Origin: Flavobacterium pectinovorum
GTDB lineage: Bacteria; Bacteroidota; Bacteroidia; Flavobacteriales; Flavobacteriaceae
Reading direction: 5' to 3'
Assembly (NCBI RefSeq): GCF_900142715.1
Contig: NZ_FRBX01000003.1
Location: forward strand, 434,001-498,000
DNA: 64,000 bases
The position numbers and the translations under genes are program-made. Under the pieces are notes generated by a model, which saw only the letters and a program-made list of their open reading frames with translations, made no database searches and had not been told where the DNA came from. Below, one piece after another: positions 18,349-26,394 of this stretch. The number at the start of each line of letters is the position of its first letter. The first letter of the stretch is position 1.

Positions 18349-21300
18349 ATGAAAAATCTATTCTACATGCTGAGTTTTCTCCTTGCCCTGTCCGGGTATG
18401 CCCAGGAAACCAGAACTATTAAAGGAAAAGTAACAGATTCAAAAGATGGTATGCCCCTATATGGTGTATCTGTCTTTGTAGAAAATGCTTCTATTTCAAA
18501 CAGCACACAACAAAAAGGTGTAATTCAAAGTTCAAGCCTTGGTACCGTTACTGACTTTGATGGTACATTTTCATTACAAATAAACGGTAACGTAAAGTTT
18601 TTAAGGGTAACTTATATCGGATATGAGTCTACTTCACTTGAAGTTACAAGTCAAAAAAACTACAATGTTAGTTTGAAATCTGAAACTGCAGAATTGAAAG
18701 AGGTTGTGGTTACAGGTTACCAAAAAATCGAAACCAGAAAATTAACTTCTGCTATTAGTAAGGCTAACATGATCGACATTCAACAAGCGGGTGTTGCCAG
18801 TATTGATCAATTATTAATTGGTCAGGTTACGGGTGTTGCCGTAACTCAGGCTACTGGAGCTCCGGGTACTCTTGCAAAAGTGAGAATTCGTGGTACAGCT
18901 TCGCTTTCAGGTCCACAAGATCCGTTATGGGTTTTAGATGGTTTGCCTTTAGAAGGAAATGATGTTCCACAAAATTACGACAAAGACAACATCGATCAAT
19001 TGACAAACTTTTCTATCGCAGGTTTAAACCCTGAAGATATTAAAGATATTACGATCTTAAAAGATGCTTCTGCAACTGCTATTTATGGAGCAAGAGCTGC
19101 AAACGGAGTTATCGTTGTTACTACTAAAAAAGGTAGAAAAGGAAATATGAGAGTAAACTTTACTACCAATACTTTCCTTACACAAAGACCTGACTTTTCT
19201 AAATTAAACTTGATGAATTCATCTCAAAAAGTTGATTTTGAATTAGGAATGGCTGCTGATCCAAATTTAACTTACAGAAGTGAGAACGGACAAGTTTCTC
19301 GTATTTTAAATGGCGCTAATGAATTAGGGGCTTACAGAGCAGGAGGTTTTTCAGCTTTAAGTACAGATTCTCAAAATTCTATCAATGCATTAAGAAACAA
19401 CAATACAAACTGGGGTAACTTATTGTACCAGGATGCAGTAAATACACAATACGGTTTGAGTTTATCTGGTGGTGGAGAAAAATCTGACTACTATTTCTCT
19501 TTGGGTGCTTATAATGAAGAAGGAACTACAATTGGAACCGGATTCGACAGATACAATCTTACTTTAAAAAACAACTTTGAAGTAAGTGATAAATTACGTG
19601 TTGGTATTAGTATTTTTGGTTCACAAAGTACCACAAAATCTTACATTTCAGATACAGATGGTTTTACAAATCCTGCAAATTACTCAAGAACTGTAAACCC
19701 TTATTTAACTCCTAGAAATGCTGACGGTAGTTATAACTACGACAAGGATATTAGCGGATACAGTAATAACTCTGTATATGTTCCTTTTAATATTCTTGAA
19801 GAAAGAGAAAACACATCTTACGAATTAAAAAACAGAGCTATAAAAGCGATACTTGATATTGATTATAACATTACTAAAAACTTCAAAGCAACTACTCAGG
19901 TAGGTCTTCAATTTGACAACAGCGCTTCTGAAAAATTTGCTGATAAAGAAACATATTACACTAGAAAAGAAAGAGAAAAAACAAGAAGATTTAGTGGTGG
20001 AGTTCCTACTTACTTCCTTCCTGATGGTGGAATTATCCAAAATTCAAACACTGACTTTTTCCAATACAACTGGAAAACGATGTTAAACTACAGTGCTGTT
20101 TTCAACACAAAGCACGAGGTTGAGGTAATGGCGGGTAGCGAATTAAGAAGAAATTACAATACTTTTATCGCAACTAAAGGTTTTGGATATAACCCTCAAA
20201 CTTTAACTACTCAACCAATCATTTTTCCTAACGCAAATGCTGCTAATGAGGCTACATACAGAACCTATCAAAAAACAGAGAATGAAAATGCATTTGCTTC
20301 ATTCTTTGCAACAGCATCTTATACTTACAACAGAAAATATACTGCTTTTGGTAGTGTGCGTTATGACGGATCAGATTTATTTGGTGTAGATCCTAAATAC
20401 AAATACTTACCATTATGGGCTCTTTCTGGTTCATGGTTAGTATCAGAAGAAAATTTCTTAAAAGAAAACCAAACAATCTCTGCATTAAGATTGCGTGCCT
20501 CTTATGGTTTACAAGGAAATATCGACAAAAACACTTCTCCTTATGTAGTTGGAGCATACGGTAATACAACTCTTTTACCTGGGCAAAATGAGCAGACTAT
20601 CAATGTCTTATCTCCGCCAAACGATAAATTAAGATGGGAAAAAACAACCAATACCAACTTTGGTTTTGATCTTGGTTTGTTTAACAACCGTGTAAGCGTA
20701 GTAACTGATGTTTACGGAAGAAAAAGTACTGATTTAATTGGTTTACAATCACTTCCTGTTGAAAATGGTTTTGAATACTCTAACCTAAACTGGGGACAAG
20801 TGTCTAATAAAGGTTATGAAATTGCATTAACAACAAAAAATATCGAGCGTCCTAATTTCTCATGGACTACAAACATTAATTTCTCTCACAACAAGAGTAA
20901 TGTAGATCGTATTCAGATTAGAGAAAATAGTTATTTGCCTTCAAGAGAAGGACATCCGGTTAATGCTGTCTTTGCCCTGAAAACAGCAGGAATTGATGAA
21001 AATGGTTATCCTTTATATATTAATAAAAAAGGAGAAACAGTTAATACGAATACCCTTTTTGCCCTTATTGACCAATACCCTCTTATTTTCCCTGGAGAAT
21101 TATCACAATCGAGCTTAACAGCTCAGGAAACGAGAGACCTATTTACCTACGTAGGAGATCGTGACCCTAAATTTACAGGAGGTTTTATCAACACGTTTAA
21201 AGTACATAACTTTGACCTAACCATTGCTACTACTTTTAACATTAAACAAACTGTTGTTGAGACGCCTCCTTATAATGGAACAAGAGTAGATCCTGGACAA

Positions 21301-21696
21301 AACTATTCTACTGCTATTTTGAATGCGCATTCGTCTACAAATACCAATACAAACTTACCAGGTATTGTGGGTAGAAACTCAGGAACAGGAGATGATACAT
21401 GGATGGCTTACAACTGGTATGCTGATTCAGGCCCGTTCAATACTACTGCATTACTTGATACATGGGTAAAAGAAATGAGTTACATGAGATTAAGCAGTGT
21501 GCGTTTAGGATATTCTTTACCTAAAAAAGCGACTAACAGTATTTTCATGGAAGATATTAGATTTAGTATTGAGGGAAGAAACTTATTTGTTGTAAGCTCT
21601 GATTACAAAGGATATTTTGACCCTGAAACATTCGGAAATATCTATGCGCAACCAATCCCGAGATCAATATCTATAGGATGTAACTTAACTTTTTAA
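18349..21696 (+). CDS. SusC/RagA-family TonB-linked outer-membrane transporter
   Basis: TonB-dependent importer, 1115 aa. The signal peptide (1-18, ending SGYAQ) is followed by a carboxypeptidase-regulatory-like domain (TIKGKVTDSKDGMPLYGVSV; GTVTDFDGTFSLQI), TonB box (LKEVVVTGYQKIETRK), plug (LIGQVTGVAVTQATGAPG; PLWVLDGLPLEGND; ILKDASATAIYGARAANGVI) and a barrel ending in PRSISIGCNLTF. The extension domain has an unusual insertion near residues 48-63 (ASISNSTQQKGVIQSS). It is co-directional with the metalloprotease 27 bp upstream and the SusD gene 12 bp downstream, so the ligand may be a peptide or protein fragment rather than a glycan; this is inferred from context only. Confidence 0.93.
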   Translation: MKNLFYMLSFLLALSGYAQETRTIKGKVTDSKDGMPLYGVSVFVENASISNSTQQKGVIQSSSLGTVTDFDGTFSLQINGNVKFLRVTYIGYESTSLEVTSQKNYNVSLKSETAELKEVVVTGYQKIETRKLTSAISKANMIDIQQAGVASIDQLLIGQVTGVAVTQATGAPGTLAKVRIRGTASLSGPQDPLWVLDGLPLEGNDVPQNYDKDNIDQLTNFSIAGLNPEDIKDITILKDASATAIYGARAANGVIVVTTKKGRKGNMRVNFTTNTFLTQRPDFSKLNLMNSSQKVDFELGMAADPNLTYRSENGQVSRILNGANELGAYRAGGFSALSTDSQNSINALRNNNTNWGNLLYQDAVNTQYGLSLSGGGEKSDYYFSLGAYNEEGTTIGTGFDRYNLTLKNNFEVSDKLRVGISIFGSQSTTKSYISDTDGFTNPANYSRTVNPYLTPRNADGSYNYDKDISGYSNNSVYVPFNILEERENTSYELKNRAIKAILDIDYNITKNFKATTQVGLQFDNSASEKFADKETYYTRKEREKTRRFSGGVPTYFLPDGGIIQNSNTDFFQYNWKTMLNYSAVFNTKHEVEVMAGSELRRNYNTFIATKGFGYNPQTLTTQPIIFPNANAANEATYRTYQKTENENAFASFFATASYTYNRKYTAFGSVRYDGSDLFGVDPKYKYLPLWALSGSWLVSEENFLKENQTISALRLRASYGLQGNIDKNTSPYVVGAYGNTTLLPGQNEQTINVLSPPNDKLRWEKTTNTNFGFDLGLFNNRVSVVTDVYGRKSTDLIGLQSLPVENGFEYSNLNWGQVSNKGYEIALTTKNIERPNFSWTTNINFSHNKSNVDRIQIRENSYLPSREGHPVNAVFALKTAGIDENGYPLYINKKGETVNTNTLFALIDQYPLIFPGELSQSSLTAQETRDLFTYVGDRDPKFTGGFINTFKVHNFDLTIATTFNIKQTVVETPPYNGTRVDPGQNYSTAILNAHSSTNTNTNLPGIVGRNSGTGDDTWMAYNWYADSGPFNTTALLDTWVKEMSYMRLSSVRLGYSLPKKATNSIFMEDIRFSIEGRNLFVVSSDYKGYFDPETFGNIYAQPIPRSISIGCNLTF

Positions 21697-21707
21697 ACTG
21701 ATTTAAA

Positions 21708-23036
21708 ATGAAAAATATATTAAAATATGCATTCTTTTTCGTCACAGCTATTACTACGGTAAGCTGTGATGATTATCTGGACGTACAGCCAATTGGCAAA
21801 GTAATTCCGGAAACATTAACAGATTACAGAGCAGTACTTACAAAAGGTTACGAAACTTACCCTTCACATAAAAACCTTGCTTCGCTAAGAGGAGATGAAT
21901 TATTACTGGATCCTTATAGTTTTGGCCCTGATTATCCTTTTTTCAAAGATGTTTATCACTGGAATGATGCAACTCCAGACCGTATTACAACACAATTTCA
22001 GTATGCAGCTCTTTACAATACTATTTTCTATGCAAACGTAATTATCAATGATGCAAATGGTAAACTTGAGGTATCTGATGATAAAGATCAATTAATTGGA
22101 GAAGCTTATGCCTTAAGAGCTTATGCTTATTTTGATTTATTGAACCTGTTTGCAAAACCTTACGATGCTGCAACTGCAGGTACAGACAAAGGAGTTCCTT
22201 TAGCTTTAAAAGTAGATTTAGAGCAAGCGTATGTTCCTGAAAGCACAGCCAGAATTTACGAGCAAATTCTTTCCGACAAAGAAGAAGCTAAAAAATTGCT
22301 TAACAAAGACACGCAGTCAAAAGGTTTAAACTATCGTTTCTCTAAAGCTGCAATTTATGCATTAGAAACTCGTGTTTTCTTATACCAAAAAGAATGGGCA
22401 AAAGCTATAGAATCTGCAGATAAAGCATTAGCTATTAAAAGCGCTTTAGTAGATTTAAATGCTACACCTGTTTTAGCTAACCGTTACGATGGTGTAGAAT
22501 CAATTTTGGCTCTTGAAGATGTCTTCGTTGTTGGTTTAAAAAATATTTCTTACGCTTCATCTGAATTGACTGATGCCTACGATCAAACAAACGATTTGCG
22601 TTATGCTTTGTATTTTCAAAGATTTGGAGGCGATATTTCTATTTTAAAAGGTGGAGAAGATGCTCAAAAATGTTCATTCAGAACTTCTGAATTATATTTG
22701 ACTAAAGCAGAAGCTTCGGCACAATTAAATGATCTTACAACGGCAAAGACTACTGTACTGACTTTTATCAAAAACAGATACAAAGCTGCCGGTTTCAATC
22801 AGCTTAGTATTGAAATCGATGCAATGAACCAAACTGAACTTCTTGATTTTATTGGTGAAGAAAGACACCGTGAATTTGCTGCAGAAGGACACCGCTGGTT
22901 TGATTTGAGAAGAAATAATCAAAAAGAAATCCTGCATTATGATGGTGAAGGTAATGAATATAAACTGATCGAAAATGATCCGCGTTATACGATACCATTT
23001 CCTAAAGATGCACGTTTAAATAATCCAAACTTGTAG
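21708..23036 (+). CDS. SusD/RagB-family outer-membrane lipoprotein
   Basis: Substrate-binding lid for the SusC just upstream, 442 aa. The lipobox is TTVSCDD, with the lipidated Cys near residue 20. TPR-like helices (EAYALRAYAYFDLLNLFAKPY; ALETRVFLYQKEWAKAIESADKAL) and the C-terminal ERHREFAAEGHRWFDLRR are characteristic of SusD/RagB. It is somewhat short for the family (often 480-550 aa), which fits the compact RagB-like members. It is the last structural gene before a strong terminator, after which the LytTR regulator has its own promoter. Confidence 0.92.
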   Translation: MKNILKYAFFFVTAITTVSCDDYLDVQPIGKVIPETLTDYRAVLTKGYETYPSHKNLASLRGDELLLDPYSFGPDYPFFKDVYHWNDATPDRITTQFQYAALYNTIFYANVIINDANGKLEVSDDKDQLIGEAYALRAYAYFDLLNLFAKPYDAATAGTDKGVPLALKVDLEQAYVPESTARIYEQILSDKEEAKKLLNKDTQSKGLNYRFSKAAIYALETRVFLYQKEWAKAIESADKALAIKSALVDLNATPVLANRYDGVESILALEDVFVVGLKNISYASSELTDAYDQTNDLRYALYFQRFGGDISILKGGEDAQKCSFRTSELYLTKAEASAQLNDLTTAKTTVLTFIKNRYKAAGFNQLSIEIDAMNQTELLDFIGEERHREFAAEGHRWFDLRRNNQKEILHYDGEGNEYKLIENDPRYTIPFPKDARLNNPNL

Positions 23037-23045
23037 ATTGAAATT

Positions 23046-23075
23046 AAGCTCCGTTTTTAACGGAGCTTTTTTTTT
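23046..23075 (+). terminator. intrinsic terminator after susD
   Basis: Perfect 10-bp stem AAGCTCCGTT / AACGGAGCTT with a 3-nt loop, followed by a T run, 9 bp after the susD stop codon. Confidence 0.88.
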
Positions 23076-23082
23076 ACCTTTG
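23075..23082 (+). promoter_or_regulatory. -7 promoter box of the LytTR regulator gene
   Basis: TACCTTTG (TAnnTTTG class) directly after the terminator and 15 bp before the ATG, so the transcript would have a very short leader. It uncouples the regulator from the susCD transcript. Confidence 0.6.
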
Positions 23083-23096
23083 CAAAAAAAAGGAAA

Positions 23097-23855
23097 ATGA
23101 AAATTGCCATCATTGAAGATGAACATCTGGCTTCAAATTATCTGAAATCAATTCTCGAACAACAACAAATTATCACCATAAGTGAAGTAACTATATTAAA
23201 ATCTGTAAAAGATGCTGTGGCTTTTTTTAAAGAAAAAATAGTAGATCTTGCGTTTATGGATATTCATTTGGGAGACGGAAAAAGTCTTGATATTTTTGAA
23301 GAAGCAACCATTTCATGTCCCGTTATTTTTATTACCGCATATGATTCTTATGCTGTAAAAGTTTTTAAACATTTTACGATAGATTATCTTCTAAAACCTT
23401 ATGAAGAACAGGAATTACTAGAAGCCCTGTCTAAATACAAAAACATCAAGGAAACTTTCAATCCAAATCCAATTCTTGAATCTTTGGTTGAAATTGAAAA
23501 CCAAAGCAATATTCAACATCATTTTTTGGTCAATCACAGAGACAAACTCATCTCTATAAATGACACGGCTATTCCCTATTTTTTTGCTACCGGAAAACAT
23601 CTTTTCCTTCACACCAATTCTGGAAACAGCTATTTATACAACAGCAATCTTAAAGATCTTATCAATAGTCTGGATCCAAAACTATTTTTCAAAATCAACA
23701 GAAAATATATCATCAACAGGCATCATATTCAGGAAATTGTAAAACATTCGAGCCAAAAAATCGAATTATTGCTTAACATTTCCGTTCCCGATACTGAACC
23801 TATTATTTTAAGTAAAAAAGAAATTAACAATTTCAAAAACTGGCTTAATTCGTAA
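23097..23855 (+). CDS. LytTR-family response regulator
   Basis: Cytoplasmic two-component regulator, 252 aa. The N-terminal receiver has acidic residues in IIEDEH, the phospho-acceptor Asp55 in LAFMDIHLGDG, Thr in VIFITAYD and Lys in YLLKPY. The LytTR DNA-binding domain occupies about 145-250 (IPYFFATGKHLFLHT; FKINRKYIINRHHI). LytTR regulators typically pair with LytS-type kinases, and the only such kinase in the window lies 7.5 kb upstream at 14052 on the same strand. The intervening genes (metalloprotease, SusC, SusD) are the most likely targets. Confidence 0.92.
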   Translation: MKIAIIEDEHLASNYLKSILEQQQIITISEVTILKSVKDAVAFFKEKIVDLAFMDIHLGDGKSLDIFEEATISCPVIFITAYDSYAVKVFKHFTIDYLLKPYEEQELLEALSKYKNIKETFNPNPILESLVEIENQSNIQHHFLVNHRDKLISINDTAIPYFFATGKHLFLHTNSGNSYLYNSNLKDLINSLDPKLFFKINRKYIINRHHIQEIVKHSSQKIELLLNISVPDTEPIILSKKEINNFKNWLNS

Positions 23856-23960
23856 ATTAATTTCAATTATTTTCCACCTGAATAAAAAATTACCAAGTTA
23901 GATTGTGTGTCGAATTTGTCAAATTTGCGGCTAAACTTTTTTAGATCAGGATTTAGTTCT

Positions 23961-24055
23961 TTTGGGCGTTCCTCCGGTCGGGCTATCCGCTCCCAATCTT
24001 TTTTTGAGCAGAAAAAGCTCAAAAAAAGGATTTCCGCTTCTATCCCTAACGCAAC
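23961..24055. repeat. dispersed structured element, copy A
   Basis: Begins TTTGGGCGTT and ends TATCCCTAACGCAA. GCGTT at the start pairs with AACGC at the end, enclosing CGGGCTATCCGCT and a long hairpin (CTTTTTTTGAGC / GCTCAAAAAAAG). Copy B at 49431-49548 keeps the outer blocks but has different inner hairpin sequences that still pair. It may be a structured RNA or a hairpin repeat element. An open frame through it is not credible as a gene. Confidence 0.65.
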
Positions 24056-24130
24056 CCCAAATTCATTAGAACTTTTTCGGAGTTATTCGCTTCTAAAACA
24101 ACTTCAACTTATTTCCATCTTTTTTGATTC

Positions 24131-24177
24131 TTATGATTTGAGTCATAAAATAGAGCCTTATGCCCTATTTAAATTTG
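24131..24177 (+). promoter_or_regulatory. candidate operator and promoter of hmp
   Basis: TTATGA tttgag TCATAA (24131-24148) is an inverted repeat of Crp/Fnr-site size, centred about 30 bp before a -7 box TAAATTTG (24170-24177), a position usual for class II activation. The flavohemoprotein start lies 77 bp further on. The regulator is unknown. Confidence 0.4.
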
Positions 24178-24253
24178 TAAATATCAAATTCTAAACACAT
24201 TTATTGCTTTAGAATCTGAATATTTAATCCTAATCAAATCCTAATTATTAAAA

Positions 24254-25465
24254 ATGAATCCACATCAAAAAGAGCTTATCAAAGCTACAATTCCAATTTT
24301 AAGAGCAAGCGGCGAAGACCTTACCAATTATTTCTATAAAAGAATGTTTACGCATCATCCTGAATTGCGAAACATGTTTAACATGGGAAATCAGGCAAAC
24401 GGAAGACAAAAATCAGCGCTGGCAAATGCAGTTTTGGCTTACGCCGAAAATATTGACGATCCGAGTGTTTTAATTGGTGTTCTAAAAGGAATTGGAACAA
24501 AACACAGAAGTTTAAATATCCAGCCCGACCAGTATAAAATCGTCGGAACACAACTTATCGCTTCTATTGGCGAAGTTGTTGGAGAAGCCGCAACACCAGA
24601 AATACTAGACGCCTGGACAGTTGCTTTTTATCAGCTAGCCCAAATTATGATTGATATTGAAAAAGAAATGTATCAGGAAAACAGCGCCAAACCCGGAAGC
24701 TGGAACGGCTGGAGAAAATTCGTAATCAAAAAAATCGTAGAAGAATCCACCGAAATCAAATCCTTTTACCTCTATCCCGAAGACGGAAAAGAAATCACTA
24801 ATTATCATCCCGGCCAATTTATTAGCGTTCAGGTTTATGTTCCTGAATTAGAACTTTTACAACCCCGACAATACAGTTTGTCAAGCGCTTTTAATCCCGA
24901 ATATTATAGAATTTCGGTAAAAAGAGAAAGCGGTATTGCACCAAATCCATCAGGTTATGTTTCCAATACTTTGCATTCAAAATCAGAAGGCGATCTTATT
25001 TCAATCTCTGCTCCTGCCGGATTATTTCATTTAGAAAAAGATACTCCAAATCCGTTAGTTTTAATCAGTGGCGGAGTTGGGCTTACGCCGATGTTAAGCA
25101 TGCTCGAAACTAATTTAAACAACATTCAGAATAAAAAAACAATCTGGATTCACGGCTGCAGAAATGAATCTGTTCACGCTTTCAAAAATCAGATTACAAC
25201 ATTAAAAGAAGAAGCAAAACATCTTGAAACTTTTACTTTTTATGACACTTTAGAAAATGAAAATGATAGTCAAAGTGAAATAATTCAAGGGCGCGTTGAT
25301 CTTCATAAATGCAAAGATTCTATTTTATTAGATCAGGCAAAATATTATATCTGTGGTCCCGAAATATTTATTAAAACACAATACGAAGCTTTGGTAAATC
25401 TAAATGTAAGTCAGGAAAATATTTTTTACGAAGAATTCGGACCTCAACTTATCAATTTGAATTAA
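24254..25465 (+). CDS. hmp: flavohemoprotein (nitric oxide dioxygenase)
   Basis: Converts nitric oxide to nitrate with O2 and NAD(P)H, protecting against nitrosative stress; cytoplasmic. The full-length 403 aa contain a globin domain (about 1-140; proximal His84 in GIGTKHRSLNIQP; distal Tyr and Gln in NYFYKR and QANGRQKSA), an FAD-binding domain (155-260; QPRQYSLSSAF) and an NAD-binding domain (265-400; LVLISGGVGLTPMLSML; YYICGPEIFI; YEEFGPQL). All expected features are present. A DUF2798 membrane protein gene starts directly after the stop codon and is probably co-transcribed. Confidence 0.95.
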   Translation: MNPHQKELIKATIPILRASGEDLTNYFYKRMFTHHPELRNMFNMGNQANGRQKSALANAVLAYAENIDDPSVLIGVLKGIGTKHRSLNIQPDQYKIVGTQLIASIGEVVGEAATPEILDAWTVAFYQLAQIMIDIEKEMYQENSAKPGSWNGWRKFVIKKIVEESTEIKSFYLYPEDGKEITNYHPGQFISVQVYVPELELLQPRQYSLSSAFNPEYYRISVKRESGIAPNPSGYVSNTLHSKSEGDLISISAPAGLFHLEKDTPNPLVLISGGVGLTPMLSMLETNLNNIQNKKTIWIHGCRNESVHAFKNQITTLKEEAKHLETFTFYDTLENENDSQSEIIQGRVDLHKCKDSILLDQAKYYICGPEIFIKTQYEALVNLNVSQENIFYEEFGPQLINLN

Positions 25466-25466
25466 G

Positions 25467-25670
25467 ATGAAAATGGTTCGGTTTCAAAATAAGAAATACC
25501 TAATTCCAGTATTGCAAAATTTGACAACAACGTTTTTTATCACCTTTACATTAGCCAGTATTAATTGTACAAACAAATCTGCTTTTTTATTTTTTTGGAT
25601 GCGTTCGTGGCTGGTTGCGGGTTTAATTTCAAACTTGTTTTCATTATTTATATTTTATAATAAAAAGTAA
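25467..25670 (+). CDS. DUF2798-like small membrane protein
   Basis: Small inner-membrane protein of 67 aa with two predicted membrane helices (about 15-32 and 39-62). The segment FLFFWMRSWLVAGLISN matches the general pattern of DUF2798 proteins (F-W-RAW at the second helix). The start ATG is 1 bp after the hmp stop, indicating translational coupling. Its function is not known; the position suggests a link to nitrosative or respiratory stress. Confidence 0.72.
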   Translation: MKMVRFQNKKYLIPVLQNLTTTFFITFTLASINCTNKSAFLFFWMRSWLVAGLISNLFSLFIFYNKK

Positions 25671-25684
25671 ATATTCACAGTTTT

Positions 25685-25763
25685 AATCCTGCAGGGTTTC
25701 TAAAACCTTGCAGGATTAATTATTTAAATCAAGATACCTACAAGATTTGAGAAACCTTGCAGG
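25685..25763. repeat. palindromic repeat, possible terminator
   Basis: AATCCTGCAGGGTTT / AAACCTTGCAGGATT (14 of 15 pairs, 3-nt loop), with a third partial copy (GAAACCTTGCAGG) near 25751-25763. It follows the hmp operon and may end it, though no long T run is present. Confidence 0.5.
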
Positions 25764-25937
25764 AAAACGCAAGGAATATCGAAAAATAATTTCGCTTCTT
25801 TTATTTCTCCAAAAATGAAGGGAAAGACAATACGGTTTATTAAACTCTATAAAAAATTATAGAGTTTGATTTATTGCACATTAATATTTGTAAAAAAAAT
25901 AGTTTTATATTAGCTAAAACATTTCTACCTTAATATA

Positions 25938-26384
25938 ATGAAACAACAATACAATCTTTTACTTGCAGACGACGACGAAGATGATTGTGACTTCTTTAAA
26001 GAGGCTCTCGACGAATTACTTCTTCCTACATCTCTTGTAACGGTAAATGACGGAGTACAACTTATGGATTTCTTATCTGAAAGTGGTGCGGAAAATTTAC
26101 CCGATATTTTGTTTCTTGACCTAAATATGCCCCGAAAAAATGGTCTGGAATGTTTAACGGAAATAAAACAGCAGGAAGAATATAGAAATCTTCCGGTCAT
26201 TATTTTTTCTACTTCCTTAGACAGAGATATTGTAGATTTAGTTTACGGAAAAGGAGCTGTTTATTATATTCAAAAACCCGGTGAATTTTCTAAATTAAAA
26301 AAAGTAATTGGAAGTGCTTTAAGCATTGCCTCCGAAAGCAATTTTAAACAACCTGCAAGAGAAAATTTCATCCTTCAACCTTAA
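25938..26384 (+). CDS. CheY-like single-domain response regulator
   Basis: Stand-alone receiver protein, 148 aa, of the Rcp1-like type that commonly partners with large PAS kinases. Acidic pocket DDDEDD near 11-16, phospho-acceptor Asp61 in LFLDLNMPRKNG, switch Thr/Ser in IIFSTSLD, Lys in YYIQKPGEF. No output domain is present, so signalling is likely by protein contact or phosphotransfer. The gene ends 10 bp before the multi-PAS kinase and forms an operon with it. Confidence 0.9.
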   Translation: MKQQYNLLLADDDEDDCDFFKEALDELLLPTSLVTVNDGVQLMDFLSESGAENLPDILFLDLNMPRKNGLECLTEIKQQEEYRNLPVIIFSTSLDRDIVDLVYGKGAVYYIQKPGEFSKLKKVIGSALSIASESNFKQPARENFILQP

Positions 26385-26394
26385 ATTTATTTGA

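Noticed and set aside
23907..24194. 95-codon open frame on the plus strand
   Set aside because: Runs through structured element A; the reading frame is a by-product of the repeat and the translation shows no protein-like pattern.
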